Assembly (NCBI GenBank): GCA_034769895.1 | Contig: CM068375.1 | Span: 256,349,542 to 256,413,541, forward strand | DNA from: Magicicada septendecula | Taxonomy: Eukaryota; Arthropoda; Insecta; Hemiptera; Cicadidae | Direction: 5' to 3' | Length of the DNA: 64,000 nt | In this document: one piece after another, positions 1-12,098 of the stretch | Layout: the number at the start of each line of letters is the position of its first letter | Numbering within the stretch: the stretch's first letter is position 1 | Made by a program: the position numbers and the translations under genes | Notes under the pieces: model-generated | The model's input: the letters and a program-made list of their open reading frames with translations, nothing else | What the model was told of the DNA's origin: nothing | Databases searched by the model: none

Positions 1-59
1 GTTTATGTTTGGCAGTACAGATTTGAAAACTGTAAAGCTATAAATCAGAAGAAAAAATA

Positions 60-560
60 ATAAATACAAGGTCTGTGAATTAAGTAATGAGACTAATCAT
101 GTAGCAGGCAATATGGCAACAACGGCTGTTGTTCCTCAGCCTCCTTATTCACCTGGTTTGAGTCCCTGTCAGCGGCGGCCCTAGCCCTTTATTAGGGTGG
201 AGCGAGAATCCTGTTCGGCGCCCCTTGGGACCTCTTTTTGCTGCATCGTAAACAAAAATAACGGCACAAAGGCGCCAACAAAATTTTATTTTTTTCACAA
301 TCGGATTTTGGCGCCTCTCCTCACCCGGCTCCTACCACAGGGCCGGCCCTGGTCCCTGTGACTACTTTCTCTTCCTGAGATTGAAAAAACATATCAAAGG
401 ACACTATTTTGAGACGATAGACAACATTAAAAAACGTGTAACTGATCAGTTGAAGGAGATTCCAGTTTCAGAGTACCAGCATTGCTATGAAGACTGGAAA
501 ATCCATCTAAAGCGTTGTGTGGCTTCCCAAGGGAACTATTTTGAAGGCGATAGAGTCTAG
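60..560 (+). pseudogene. Mariner-type transposase 3' remnant, split by a MITE
   Basis: Reading one frame, 140-169 gives the PPYS-P-LSPC signature that precedes the third catalytic aspartate of mariner transposases. The frame resumes at 360 with DYFLF, LKKHIKGHYF, a C-terminal QHCYEDWK-like block and a terminal ASQGNYFEGD followed by TAG at 558-560. Positions 170-351 between the halves are an inserted MITE, and removing it with one copy of its target duplication restores the frame. The 5' half with the helix-turn-helix and first catalytic residues is missing, and the frame upstream of 120 is only weakly mariner-like. The fragment cannot be functional. It lies in the intron after SUGP1 exon 810-1058, antisense to that gene. 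Confidence 0.85.
170..351. mobile_element. 182-bp hAT-type MITE with perfect 8-bp target duplication
   Basis: The element is flanked by identical 8-bp copies of GTCCCTGT (162-169 and 352-359). Its ends, CAGCGGCGGCCCT and the complement CAGGGCCGGCCCT, match at 11 of 13 positions. A CAG start, short terminal inverted repeats and an 8-bp duplication are the signature of the hAT superfamily. It has no coding capacity. It interrupts a mariner transposase frame, which dates it after that mariner. Confidence 0.9.
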
Positions 561-809
561 ATATAGTTTGATTGTAAATAAAAGGTTTCACTGAATTAGT
601 CTGATACTTAATTTACAGACCTCATATGATTAACACTGTTTATTAACAAATGTTTATTGTATACATGGAATAGATATGAAAGAGAATGTTCCTGAACAGT
701 ATACAGTTGCTTAACAAAATAACTCCAGCATATAATTCACATTATAAGAAACTGATAAATCTCTGTTATCATTTGTTGTAGTGATTACATTCCTAATAAT
801 TTAAATTAC
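561..809. other. Intronic sequence, nothing recognised
   Basis: AT-rich sequence between the mariner remnant and the SUGP1 exon at 810-1058. It contains the donor side of the intron that leads to SUGP1 exons beyond the left edge. I see no open frame or repeat that I can name. Confidence 0.5.
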
Positions 810-1058
810 CTTTTCCATGAATCTAGACAATTCATCCGGTGGTAAAAAGTCACCAATGTGGTGTTTGCCTTTGGCCTTTTCAGTCAACTCTTCTGCCCAA
901 AGGGCTGTAGCTTCCATTTCTTTCTCTCGTAACTTGTGTTCCCACGTTCCTCCTTCAATTTCCTCATCACTATCATATTCATATTTATTCTTCCCTGCTG
1001 CTTGCAGTTTCTCAAGTTCTTCCCGTTTTCTCATCATGTCTTGATACAGTAGGTTTAT
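810..1058 (-). CDS. SUGP1: SUGP1 exon: YDSDEE and [12 protein letters not shown] block
   Basis: An 83-codon phase-0 exon. The acceptor is TTTTATTTTCAG before 1058 and the donor is AAG|GTAATT after 810. The peptide runs [19 protein letters not shown], then [44 protein letters not shown] and [11 protein letters not shown]. In SUGP1 proteins this segment lies just before the G-patch. It is rich in charged helix, and GDFLPPDEL is close to invariant in the family as I know it. The first residues continue the frame of exon 1198-1325 across a 139-bp intron, which is the best support for both splice calls. The next exon lies beyond the left edge. Confidence 0.95.
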
Positions 1059-1197
1059 CTGAAAATAAAATACTCATATTTATTTCCTCATATAATACTA
1101 TACCAACTGCAGCTTTCCAGTTAACATAACGTAAACTTAAAACTTTCAGCTCTGAAAATATGAAAATACATAATCAAATACTTCACACGGCATTTAC

Positions 1198-1325
1198 TTT
1201 ATAGTGATCTTCCGCTTTCTTCCAGTCTTCCTCTGACAGCTGATTCGTTCCAAATGCTTTGACTGCGTACTGCACCAGTGCTGGATCTGTCCGAGATACT
1301 TTACTCAGCATTGCTCCGGACATAC
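1198..1325 (-). CDS. SUGP1: SUGP1 exon: TDPALVQYAVKAFGT block
   Basis: A 128-nt exon (2 nt plus 42 codons). The acceptor AG is at 1327-1326 and the donor is AAA|GTAAAT at 1197-1196. The peptide includes MSGAMLSKVSRTDPALVQYA, KAFGTNQLSEEDWKKAEDHY and a final K. Its first two bases (GT) complete the glycine codon begun by the G at the end of exon 14024-14245, giving P-G-M-S-G. A better-looking acceptor, TTGTATCTCAG, lies about 24 bp upstream, but using it would put a stop in frame after the 14024 donor. I therefore chose the internal GTGAAG acceptor. An extra exon in the 12.7-kb intron cannot be excluded. Confidence 0.9.
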
Positions 1326-2438
1326 CTTCACCACAAGAACTTAAGATAACATACTGAGATACAATATAAGTTAATGTACTATTTCTAAACATAAGACTAA
1401 AACACGATACTAAATGAGAGAATAACAATAATTTTTGCACAAAAGAATAAAAATTATATTTTCTGAATTAATTTGGGTATCATCAGATCCTGAATGTATT
1501 AAAAAATAATCGATTTGTATTTTTATTTTAAATTATTCTGAGTACTACATTCCAATGTTTAACTGCATAATCAACTGTTCTGTGATTATATTGGAAACGC
1601 AGTTTTGTGTGTGTACATCATGTTTTAAATGTTACAATTATTAACAATAAAATTGTTAGTTCTGTTTAATTGTTATTTGTATTTATTCTTTAATTAGTGT
1701 GACAGTGTTCTTGTTATTATACTCATTGTAAATTTTTCATACTTCTGTGTTCAAACATCAGGAGATTGATGGGCGCATGTGTGTACATAATTATATAGTA
1801 ATACTGTAGACTTACTGACGTACAAATTAAGCAACCTATTTTATGACATGTCTTTATTTTCTCGGTAATACGTTGTATTAAGTAAAAGTTCTGTACTCTG
1901 ATATTCTCAAAGATTACAAATACTTTTTCATGTAAATCTATTTTGCATCGGCCTATTGGATTGCTGTTTTATTTATGCTTACTGATAATTTTTATTTTAT
2001 ATTATTATCTTTTGCTATTTATTTCATAATATTTCTCTCTTCACCTCTTTCTGTATCACTTAATGGAATTCTTAGCATTCAGAGCCTATTTCAAAGAACT
2101 GACTGCATTATTTTATGATGGGATGGATACTTAGAATTAGTAGCAACATCAAATTAAGTTAAAATTTTTTACTCTTAAAACTAACTGTTCAATTTTTTCA
2201 ACAGGCCAAGCAATTTTGTTTCTTATTAGTTTCTTCTACTACAGTTTGTTTTATTATACATCTTATTTACAGGGCCATATCCGTAATACACACTTAAAAT
2301 CTAAATACTCTGAATGTCTGGATATACTTATTATTTACAGCACTTATAATTTATTAAATTTGATTTCCAATAATATTAAACCATATCTATTACTTAAAAA
2401 ACACAAGACTGTATAAATGACATTACAGCAACTGGCTT
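1326..2438. other. Intron sequence without recognised genes
   Basis: AT-rich SUGP1 intron sequence. The short open frames here have no recognisable similarity and no codon pattern. I see no terminal repeats. Confidence 0.5.
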
Positions 2439-2687
2439 GGGGTCAATCCATTTCATATCATACAACTGAAATAATATTTGTTGCTCAACATTTTTAATTT
2501 TTGTAAAAATTTTACCAGGAGTTCCTTGTACCTTTATGAATGCCAGACTATCATTAAAAATTATTTTTGGAGTCTTTTTTTTGGCGGCAAATTTTGTTTG
2601 TGCAAATTGCTCGTTTTTTTTACAAAAAACATGTTTTGCGGAATATCTTGTAACTCTCTTATTTATAAAGATATCAAAACAAATAAA
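2439..2687 (+). repeat. Repeat A, inverted partner of 12561-12802
   Basis: About 240 bp that match the reverse complement of 12561-12802 at high identity by eye. Shared landmarks are GTTGCTCAACATTTTTAAT, ACCAGGAGTTCCTTGTACCT and GTTACAAGATATTCTGC in complement. This copy is cut off at 2687 by the start of an LTR, whereas the partner continues for several hundred bases before its own LTR. It is probably part of an older repeat family that was invaded twice. Confidence 0.8.
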
Positions 2688-3822
2688 TGTAACGGGATAG
2701 AATGGGCGATAGGTTTTAATTTAATTGAGTGCGACGCAGCGGGGTTACCCAGATCGGGCCTCAGTTTGTAACAAAAGACATTCCTGTAGGGAACACCCCT
2801 TTACATGTTGGTCCAGAAAATCTGTCAACAAGTACAGTTTCCAGGTGCTATGGAATGTGCACTATTGCGCGGATGCGTGTTCTTACATGTGAATAAGTAC
2901 GTCTTCGGCTCACTGGTCTCTTAGAGTGAATGTACTATAACCAGTGTTAAATATTTGTTGTGTCACGTGGTCCTTCTGGCAGCCAATCACAGCCCAAGTT
3001 GCCGTACATGAAGAACGCCTGGCCATCTTGGAAACACAGTTTTGGCGTCTGTCTTACTACAGTGATCGAACCGCATGGTCGTATAAAAACTTAGCTCGAG
3101 CAAATTAGGGTCGGCCGAACAGTAAATCATGTGATTTTAATGTAAAACTGCAGTAAATCATGTAATAGTGATCCTTCAGACGTAATTCACAAACATTAAC
3201 AGTTTAACTTATTTTCGGAGTGTGTTAAAAAGAACGGAAGTTAGCAATGATGGTGTAACCACGTGGAGACGGCGATGAAAGGATGAGTACCTAATATAAG
3301 CAGTTGAACAGACAAAAACATTTCAATTTTAACTGAATTCAACACCGGTATTAATTATGAAAATTTAAATAGAAAACGCTTTACAATATAAAATGTATAA
3401 TGAATGACTGAGAGTGTGAGCAAACTGGGTCGCCTTCTAAAGTAGAGATAAACTAGTTAAATAAGTAAATATAGAAGTTATTTTAAACTATATTTCAGAT
3501 CCTGTGTTAAATAATGGCCAATAACGGACCATAATCAATTCGAGAGTAAGAATACAAAATGTAGAGAAAATGTGATAAATTGCTGATGTGGTGGTTTAAC
3601 AAGAATGACAGAGTAAAACGAAATAAGTAATGTTTTATGTGAAATTATAAATATGTATTTGTATTGACCTGTTTTTCTCTGCCGAGTACACTAGACGACA
3701 CTTTGGTTAATTTGCACAAGAACGTCAAGATTTAAGTTTGTTTCAATTGACGTCCAATTAAAGGTAGGTGACACAATTTTTAATACTTTTAATCATTCAT
3801 CAAATCAGTGAATAATACTTCA
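2688..3822 (+). repeat. 5' LTR of element I
   Basis: Begins TGTAACGGGATAG and ends TACTTCA just before a primer-binding site. It aligns throughout with the reverse complement of 10940-12098. A TATAAAA box follows GTCGTA at about 3081-3088 in a segment strongly conserved between the two copies (TATAAAAACTTAGCTCGAGC), the likely promoter. Length is about 1135 bp. Confidence 0.8.
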
Positions 3823-3824
3823 AA

Positions 3825-3930
3825 TGACGCCCGAAAACAGGGACGAATGTAAATATTTTAATTAATAATTAGCCACATACTACTTCAAATGGCACCCGTA
3901 ACAGCGACGTTGTAAATTAAAATTAAATAA
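3825..3930 (+). promoter_or_regulatory. Duplicated primer-binding-site module of element I
   Basis: First copy TGACGCCCGAAAACAGGGAC at 3825-3844 follows TACTTCAAA. A second, weaker copy (TGGCACCCGTAACAGCGAC, about 3889-3907) again follows TACTTCAAA. Both resemble the complement of the 3' end of a lysine tRNA (consensus TGGCGCCCGAACAGGGAC). Which copy, if either, still primes cannot be told. Confidence 0.7.
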
Positions 3931-3947
3931 TTTACAACCTACTCGAA

Positions 3948-5303
<1,356 letters not shown>

Positions 5304-5800
5304 ACAATTAATGTTTATGAACGTTTAACTATGTTAGTAGTTTGATTTTGATCTGGACTGTTTTATAGAATGAGGTGTGGTAAACAGAAAAATATGACGA
5401 AAAAATTGTAAATAAATTCATAGTGAGATAAATTGTGTTTGTGCTGTAAAATGTATTTGATGTAAACACTGTGTGTATGTAGTAGGAACCGATTTTAAGA
5501 ATGGTAATAGTAATAGTATTTTATCAAACTAAACAAATAATGAGAATAATTATGAAGGTGATAATAAATGAATTACAATTGTTTTGACTACTGTAATTAA
5601 AGTAACTTGGTGTTTTTAAAAAAAAACTGTTTGAGCTAAATGATTTGAAATGAATTAGTTAATTAATTAATGAGGTATAAATAGATTTTGATAATGAATT
5701 TAAACGATATTTATAAGATTTAAACTTGATAATAAACAATAAATCAAAGTAAAAATGTGTTTAGTTGTGGAGTCATATGGTTGTTATATAATGTATCAGA
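5304..5800 (+). other. Non-coding part of element I, conserved with element II
   Basis: Aligns loosely with 22850-23100 of element II. Shared stretches include GTGTGGTAAA, the ATAGTGA and AATTGTGTKTGT region, TGTAAAATGT and GTGTGTATGTAG. No open frame. The family conserves this region although it codes for nothing obvious. Confidence 0.6.
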
Positions 5801-6910
5801 TGTAACGGTACAGAATTGTGTGCTACCATAGTTCCAAGTTAAATTAGTAAATTTTTAATAGTCAGCATTCACCTGTGAGGTGCCCCTTGTAACCAGCAAC
5901 ATAGTGTTATTGTTGATGTCTGGAGACAGCCCAGCCCAGACGTATTACGCAACAGCTCTCCAGCAGTCTTTGTGTGTGAATCACAGTATGCAGATTGTCA
6001 CCACAGTATTAACATCAGACAGTAGCAGGAAGCAGTATACAGTTCGTTAATTAAAAACAGTGGCCTCGGGCGTGCAAGATAGGCCGTAAAACTAATTCGG
6101 CCTATCTAGTAAAGTGTTAAATCATTTATAAAAAGTTTTAACTGTAACTCATGGTCGTGCAGCCAGAACATCAACCAATCAAGTGCTCGAGCAAATGTAC
6201 AGCCGGCTATAAAAATACATATCTTACAGTGCATAAAGTCTAAAGTAAAACGTTACAGTGCATAAAGTCTAAAGTAAAACATTACAGTGCATAAAGTTTA
6301 AAGTAATTCACAACAAGTAAACTCAGTGCAAACAGTGGCGTGAGTGCGCTGGAACCAAGAAAGCGGTAAAAACGAGACAGTGCAACAAACAACCTGGACA
6401 CATACGGCGAACGGGTAACTAACAACCCTGAGTATACATATTTAAATCAGTGTAAAATGAATGATGATAGCTTATTTTAAAAGAAGTTTACATGTAAACC
6501 TAAATAATCGAGATCTCTAAGGGAAAGGTTTTTTTGTTTTTATAAAAGAAAATAGGAAGGGGAAAAGATATAAATACGTATTGGTTCATACAAAAAATAA
6601 ATAATTTGTCATAGGTTAGAAGTAAGAAAGATTTCCTTTGTTAATCTGTTTGATTTTAGGTTATTCGGTACTGATTCGTTGTATTACCAATACAACATAA
6701 TATACTAGTATTTTATTGCTATCAAAGTAAGATGAAGTAATTACTGTGTTTAATAAACCAGAAGAATTTGTTTTAACATAAACTGCGTATTTATATTTGT
6801 ACCGTCCATCTCAAATAATCCTTTCTGCAGCTGTGTTCGTCTGTACGACTCTGGAAAAGAACCATAAGGTAAGAGTTGAATATAAATTGAATTAACTTAT
6901 ATTGTTTTCA
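5801..6910 (+). repeat. Solo LTR related to the LTRs of element II
   Basis: Begins TGTAACGGTACAGAATTGTG and ends ATTGTTTTCA. It aligns along its length with 20281-21342: shared CACCTGTGAGGTGCCCC, GACGTATTACG, AGTGGCCTCGGG and AGATAGGCCGTAA, then CTGCAG near the end with GTAAGAGT. Divergence is clearly higher than between the two LTRs of II. Flanks CAGA and TAGA could be a 4-bp target duplication with one change. No internal region is attached, so it is a solo LTR sitting in element I. Confidence 0.8.
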
Positions 6911-6932
6911 TAGAAAGTACATAGGGGTATTA

Positions 6933-8276
6933 TACGAGGGCTATTCAGAAAGTAACAGACGTTTTGAAATAAAAAATTTACAAAATGAAAAAACAAAATG
7001 TTATTATATACATTTGAAAGGTACACTCTTAAGCTATTTTTCTACATAATCGCCATTCAAATTAAGGCACTTATCATACCGTGGCACAAGTTTTTTAATA
7101 CCGTCTCTGTAGAAATCTGCCGCCTGCGATTTCAACCACACTGGTTTACACCGGCATGTAGTTCGGCGTCAGTATCAAAGCGTTGTGTAGCGAGCCATGT
7201 CTTCATCGCTGGGAAGAGGTGATAGTCGCTCGGCGCCAAATCCGGGCTGTATGGTGGATGATCGAACACCTCCCATCCAAAACCATCGAAGAGCTCTCGG
7301 GTACGATTGGCCATGTGTGGACGTGCATTGTCGTGAAAAAACAAAACCTTCGCACTAAGTTTTCCCCGACGCTTGTTTTGTATCGCGCGCCTTAACTTTC
7401 TCAGTGTTTCACAATACCTCTCTGAGTTAATTGTTGTGCCACGTTCAAGAAAATCAACGAGAATCACTCCTCCAGAGTCCCAAAACACAGTAGCCATGAT
7501 CTTTCTTGCGGACAGCGTTTGCAAACACTTCCTTGGTTTCTTGGGAGAATTTGTGTGTCCCCATTCCATCGACTGCCTTTTTGTTTCACTATTGACATGC
7601 TTCACCCAAGTCTCGTCCCCAGTTACGATACGATCGATAACTTTGTTACCATTTTTGTCGTAATCTTCGAGGAACGTTAGTGCTGCTGCAGCCAGTCTCT
7701 GTTTTTTGTGGTCTTCCGTTAGGATTTTCGGAATCCACCTAGCACAAAATTTGTGGTAACCAAGCTTTTCCGCCACAATTTCATGCACCAAACTCCGTGA
7801 AATTTGGGGAAAATGTTTCAAAAGTTCCGTAATCGTGAAACGACGATCTTCACTAATTTTGTCGTTGATTTTCGTCACCAGTTCATCAGTCACAAGGCTA
7901 GGTCTACCACTGCGGTCCTCATCGTGAACATTGGTACGGCCATTTTTAAAATCAATGCACCATTGCCTCACTCGGCTTTCACTCATTATTCCTTTTCCGT
8001 ACAAATCACAAAGTTGGCGATAAATTTCAATTGGTTTGTGATTTTTTGCCAACAAAAACCTAATCACAGAACGCACCTCACAAGTGGCGGGATTTTCTAT
8101 TGCAGCGCACATTTTAACACGTCACAGAGAGCAAAGTAAGAGGGGCACAGACCGCACGCTACCACAGCTGGATGCGTACTGAGTGTAGGAACGTTCTGAC
8201 ACCAAGATGGCGGCTCTATCCCCGCCCACCGCCGCGGTCGGTCAAAATGTCTGTTACTTTCTGGATAGCCCTCGTA
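6933..8276 (-). mobile_element. Full-length mariner (1344 bp)
   Basis: Terminal inverted repeats of about 28 bp (TACGAGGGCTATYCAGAAAG and onward) are flanked by TA on each side (6931-6932 and 8277-8278). It contains a near-complete mariner transposase on the minus strand. Length and ends are those expected of a mariner. It is inserted 22 bp after the solo LTR. An AAGATGGCGGC motif (YY1/Pho-like) lies at 8204-8214, upstream of the start codon. Confidence 0.95.
7034..8112 (-). pseudogene. Mariner transposase, D,D34D, one 2-nt frameshift near the C-terminus
   Basis: The ATG at 8112 begins MCAAIENPATCEVRSVIRFL. The frame contains a paired helix-turn-helix (VRQWCIDFKNGRT, then ITELLKHFPQISRSLVHEI), catalytic GDETW, HDNARPH and SPDLAPSDYHLFP. 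Thirty-four residues separate the last two aspartates, which is the mariner D,D34D spacing. Near 7134 an extra TG pair changes the frame, so the open frame ends NQCG-stop at 7132. The expected tail (RYDKCLNLNGDYVEK-like) is readable in another frame to a TAG at 7036-7034. All three catalytic residues are present, so this copy was lost recently or by a single event. Confidence 0.93.
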
Positions 8277-9172
8277 TATTTGTTGTAATGATTGTTGAAT
8301 CTTTGTTGTTGAATATATGTAATTGAATTTTTGTTGAGGATTAATGGTACAACAAATGATAAATAATTAAAGGTTGATATAAAAAGAGTTAATAAAATTT
8401 GAAACTAAGCCTAGAATTGAATGTTTATAAATTTTATTCAGATGCAAATTAAATGTTTATTTTAATGGAAGGAGAGAGAGTAATTTCTTGTTATTAAATT
8501 GTAAATTATTGTAATTAATGGTAAAATCATTAGTTGGTGCTAGGTTGTAAAATCATGAATAAATTAGTAAGTAAACAAGTAAATATTTTGTGGTACTCAC
8601 TATTTGTACGAAGTGAAAGGTGGGCCTTGCAGTAAATGTCTATACAAAAATTTTATTGAAGAAAAAAAAAGAGAGACTTGTTATTGTGCAAGATTAATGG
8701 GTGATTTTGGGGGTTGTTTGGTGTCATTAGATGAGAAAATAAATTGTGGAATGTGATGTTAGTAAATGAAGAAGGACTTGAGTTTAGTTATAAGTTAGGC
8801 TATTGCAGTGGCGGCATGTGTCACTGTAGATAGCGTTGAGTGTTGATGAGTAATGTCAAAGCACGTTACCATCATCGGAGGCCTAAATAGGGCGTAACAT
8901 ACACTGTACAAATACTTTATATAATATTATGTCAATTACTATCGTACAGTGTATAGAAATGATGAAGTAAAAACATGCTAATGAAAGATGATTTCCCCGC
9001 CTTTTTGGGCGATTACTGTTTCACCAGCACTAATCATGGTTTTGGACGATAACCAGCTGTGGGCAGAAATTGTAAAACTGACCATGGTTGGTTGCCTTGA
9101 AAATTGGTGTGAATTTGAAATTAACGGGGGGGGGTGACTCAAGGGGAAATCCCCGGAACTATGGAACAGCGG

Positions 9173-9213
9173 CTATCACCTTGTTCGCCTGGGAACAAAT
9201 AAAAAGGTGATAG
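9173..9213 (+). other. Conserved stem-loop 1 in element I 3' region
   Basis: CTATCACC pairs with GGTGATAG, and inside this TTGTTC pairs with GAACAA around a six-base loop. Element II has the counterpart at 23992-24018 (CTAT, CACCC, loop AGATA, GGGGTG, GTAG), where the loop and inner pairs differ but the outer pairing is kept. Candidate RNA structure; the role is unknown. Confidence 0.55.
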
Positions 9214-9270
9214 ACCCGTTTTAAGGTTGTAACTATGTAATCAGGTATTATGATATCTGAATTTTAAAAT

Positions 9271-9358
9271 GTAATGCCGAAGCAAGGACAGGAGATGACA
9301 AAATTCCTCCCTAACTTAAGTCCTTGTGGAAGCAACTGGACGCTACAGTCCAGGGGGG
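9271..9358 (+). other. Conserved structured block, CAAGGA/TCCTTG stem
   Basis: GCAAGGAC pairs with GTCCTTG across about 40 bases that include a smaller GGAG/CTCC pairing. The 3' side is followed by GGAAGCAACTGG, CGCTACAGTCCAGGGGGG. Element II 24071-24171 conserves the outer stem and the 3' motif. The inner stem is replaced by a different perfect helix (GGGGTGGA / TCCACCCC), a change in both strands that suggests selection on pairing. Confidence 0.6.
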
Positions 9359-10384
9359 CCATAGTGTGTGTGGAAGGAGGTTACTAAGGGTAGTAATGAA
9401 TTAACACCTTAAACTGAAGTATGTGGATGAGCTGATGAGCTAATTAAATGATTTTGAGTCAAGAGATATTATGCCAAAGGCAGATGAGTAACGTTTTCCA
9501 GTAGATAACTTGTTCAGAAGTAGTTGATTTAAATATGCTATACTCTATATGATAATTTTATAAATTACCTTACTGGTTGAAAAGATTAATTCTAGGAGGG
9601 AAGTGTTTATATGTTTTATTATGTTGTAATATGTTAGAGTGTAGGAATTATAAACAAGTGTTATATATTTACATTGTATAACTTTGTGTAATGTGTCTAG
9701 GGTAAGGTCATTCACCTGACCAGAAGGTATCAGCTGATGAATGGTGTTAGAGGTGTAGTATGTTTCTTATAATTAATTCATAGCTTCTTTTGTTAATCAA
9801 TTTAATTAAATGATTGAATAATTACTTTTTATTAATTGGCAAAATACATTTTTTTGGAAAAAAAAGGAAATTTTTTGGTTATTTGCAGTAAAGAATTTTA
9901 TTTTGATTTTTAATGTTCAATATAGGTAGAGAAGGTGTCAGCTGATTCATGATGCTTATCTTATGTTATTTTTTGTAATAAAGCGTAGTTATTTTTGAAT
10001 TTATGGTAGAAATAAGTTGTTTGTTTTTATTTGTTTATTATGTTTGTTAGCATCTAGTTAATAAGAATGATAAAGTAAATTCATTTAAAAGAATTTGGAA
10101 ATTTTTGGAAAGATTTAAAATATGCGATGAAATTAATTAATGGAAAGAGATGATGTAAATTAACATCAAAGTAAATTTTTGATAGTGGACTTAGATTTAT
10201 TTCACTGTTTGAACAAAATTTGAATTTTATGTTAATAATTAATGTGGAGATAGTGTGTAGTTTGATAATGAACATGTGTACGCACCCAGTATTTTGCTAA
10301 AGGCAACCCAGTATGTATGTAAGGGGAGACATATCGGTCGAGGATCTGGTATGGTATAAGGCCAGTTATGGAATTTTATTTGGA

Positions 10385-10545
10385 ATGTTACAAGGTAAGG
10401 TGGTACTGTGGTGAGTGCCTGTCCGATTTTACGGTGTTGGGATCTCGAATAGAGAAGTCCAGTAATATCGTGCAGGTGCAGCCATAGTCGCCGAGCTAGG
10501 GGGGTAGTTTACCCATGATGTGTTTAGAAATTAAAGGGGGGTTGT
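10385..10545 (+). other. Conserved 3' block before the lost 3' LTR
   Basis: Shared with 27545-27710 of element II: GGTGATACTGTGGTGGGT-like start, TGGTGTTGGGATCTCGARTA, GAGAAGTCCAGTAA, CCCATGAT and GGGGGGTTGTGG. In element II this block precedes the polypurine tract and 3' LTR by about 80 bp. Here it ends abruptly at the inverted copy. Confidence 0.65.
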
Positions 10546-10818
10546 TGGCACCATTTCTGACTTTAACTCATTTAAACTCATGTTTAAATTATCGTTATTC
10601 TTATTCATTACCTCCATAATCAACGCTAATTGATTAAATATATCTACATTATCGCTTTTGCTACTCTTAGCGTTTACTGTCTCAATCGTTATTTCGTCTG
10701 TTGTATCATCTACGTTCTCATTAATATCTGTCAATATTAAATCGTCTTGTGTAACGTTTAAAATTGCTCCCCCCTCTACACTCTCATACAAATTTGCACT
10801 CTTATCTTTCTCTGCCAT
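10546..10818 (-). pseudogene. Truncated Gag-like ORF of the inverted copy
   Basis: On the minus strand, the ATG at 10818 starts MAEKDKSANLYESVEGGAIL, followed by VTQDDLI, DEITIETVNAK and NQLALIMEVMNKN. This is clearly the homologue of the ORF at 3948. It is cut after about 90 residues (LNELKSEM) where the inverted copy meets element I. Only the N-terminus remains, so it is non-functional. Confidence 0.8.
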
Positions 10819-10939
10819 TTCGACCAGGTTGTAAATTATTAAATTTAATTTACAACATCCCTGTTCGGGCGCCATTGAAGTCTTTCAAATGAATTAGTAA
10901 TTAAAATATTTAAAATTCGTCCCTGTTTTGGGCGTCGTT

Positions 10940-12098
10940 TAAGTCTTACTCGTGAAATAAATGATTAAAATATTTAAATTGTGTCACCTACCTTTATTTG
11001 GATGTCAATTGAAACAAACTTACATCTTGACGTTCTTGTGCAAATTAACCAAAGTGTCGTCTAGTGTACTCGGCAGAGAAAAACAGGTCAATGCAAATCA
11101 CAAATACCTATTTATAATTTCATATAAAACATTATTTTATTTCGTTTTACTCTGTCATTCTTGCTAAAATACCACATCAACAATTTCGTCTTTCTCTACA
11201 CTCTGTATTATAAAAACATATTCTGAAATATAGTTAAAAATAATTCCTATAACCTTATATTTACTTATATAGATTATATATAACCTTATTTACTTAACTA
11301 GATTATATCTATTTTGGAAGGCAATCCAGTTTTGCACACGCTCTCAAGTCATTCATCATACATTTTACATCGTGAAGCGCTTTTTATTTAATTTTCATAG
11401 TTAATATTGGTGTTGAATTTAGTTAAAATTGAAATGTTTTTGTCTGTTCAAACTGGTTATGTTAGGTACTCATCCTTTCATCGCCGTCTCATCCACGTGG
11501 TTACGCCATCACTGTTAACTCTCGATTTTGCTAACACACTCCGAAAATAAGTTTAGACTGTTATTATTTGCCGATTACTTCTGATTGATCACTATGACAT
11601 GATTTTCTGTTGTTTTAAACTAAAATCACATGATTTACTGGTCGGCTGACCCTAATTTGCTCGAGCTAAGTTTTTATACGACCGCACGGTCCGCTCACTG
11701 TAGTAAGACAACCACAGATGCTAACAGTCTTTTTTTCAAGATGGCCAGCCGCTTCATCCGCGGCAACTTGGCTCGCCATTGGCCCAGGAAGGAACCACAT
11801 GACACAATAATTACGCTCCTTTCTGTGGCAAGTCTACCGAAAGCTGGCGGGCTTACCATAATCTTGGGCTCGCAAAAAAGTTCGTGCTTATTCAAACACG
11901 CGAGCAAGCAGGCGCGCACTTGAAACATTCCAGAGTACCTGCAAATGGTACTTGTTGACAGATTCTCTGAACCAACATGCGGATGGGCGTCACCTACAGG
12001 AATTTCTATTGTTACAGATTGAGGCCTTGTATGGGTAACTACACTACGTCGTATTCACAATTAAAATCAAACCTATCTCACAATTCTGCCCCATTACA
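10940..12098 (-). repeat. Inverted LTR of the element I family, with PBS modules
   Basis: On the minus strand it starts TGTAATGGGGCAG at 12098 and ends near 10940, before CGACGCCCAAAACAGGGACG. A second module about 65 bp on reads TGGCGCCCGAACAGGGA, a better lysine-tRNA match than any other copy. The TATAAAA segment is kept. It aligns with 2688-3822 at moderate identity, so it derives from a separate, older insertion or a diverged subfamily. Confidence 0.75.

Larger units (their letters stand above)
8279..10384 (+). other. 3' non-coding region of element I
   Basis: No credible coding frame. It holds a hairpin at 8908-8952 with 11-bp arms (ATACACTGTAC / GTACAGTGTAT), and the conserved stem-loops listed separately at 9173-9213 and 9271-9358. 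The rest is AT-rich and only partly alignable with element II. Confidence 0.55.

Noticed and set aside
1339-1362. Alternative SUGP1 acceptor TTGTATCTCAG upstream of exon 1198-1325
   Set aside because: Joining it to the donor at 14024 gives an in-frame stop; the acceptor at 1327-1326 restores the conserved frame.
8806-8830. CAGTGGCGGCATGTG, looks like a hAT terminus
   Set aside because: No matching inverted end or 8-bp duplication was found downstream.
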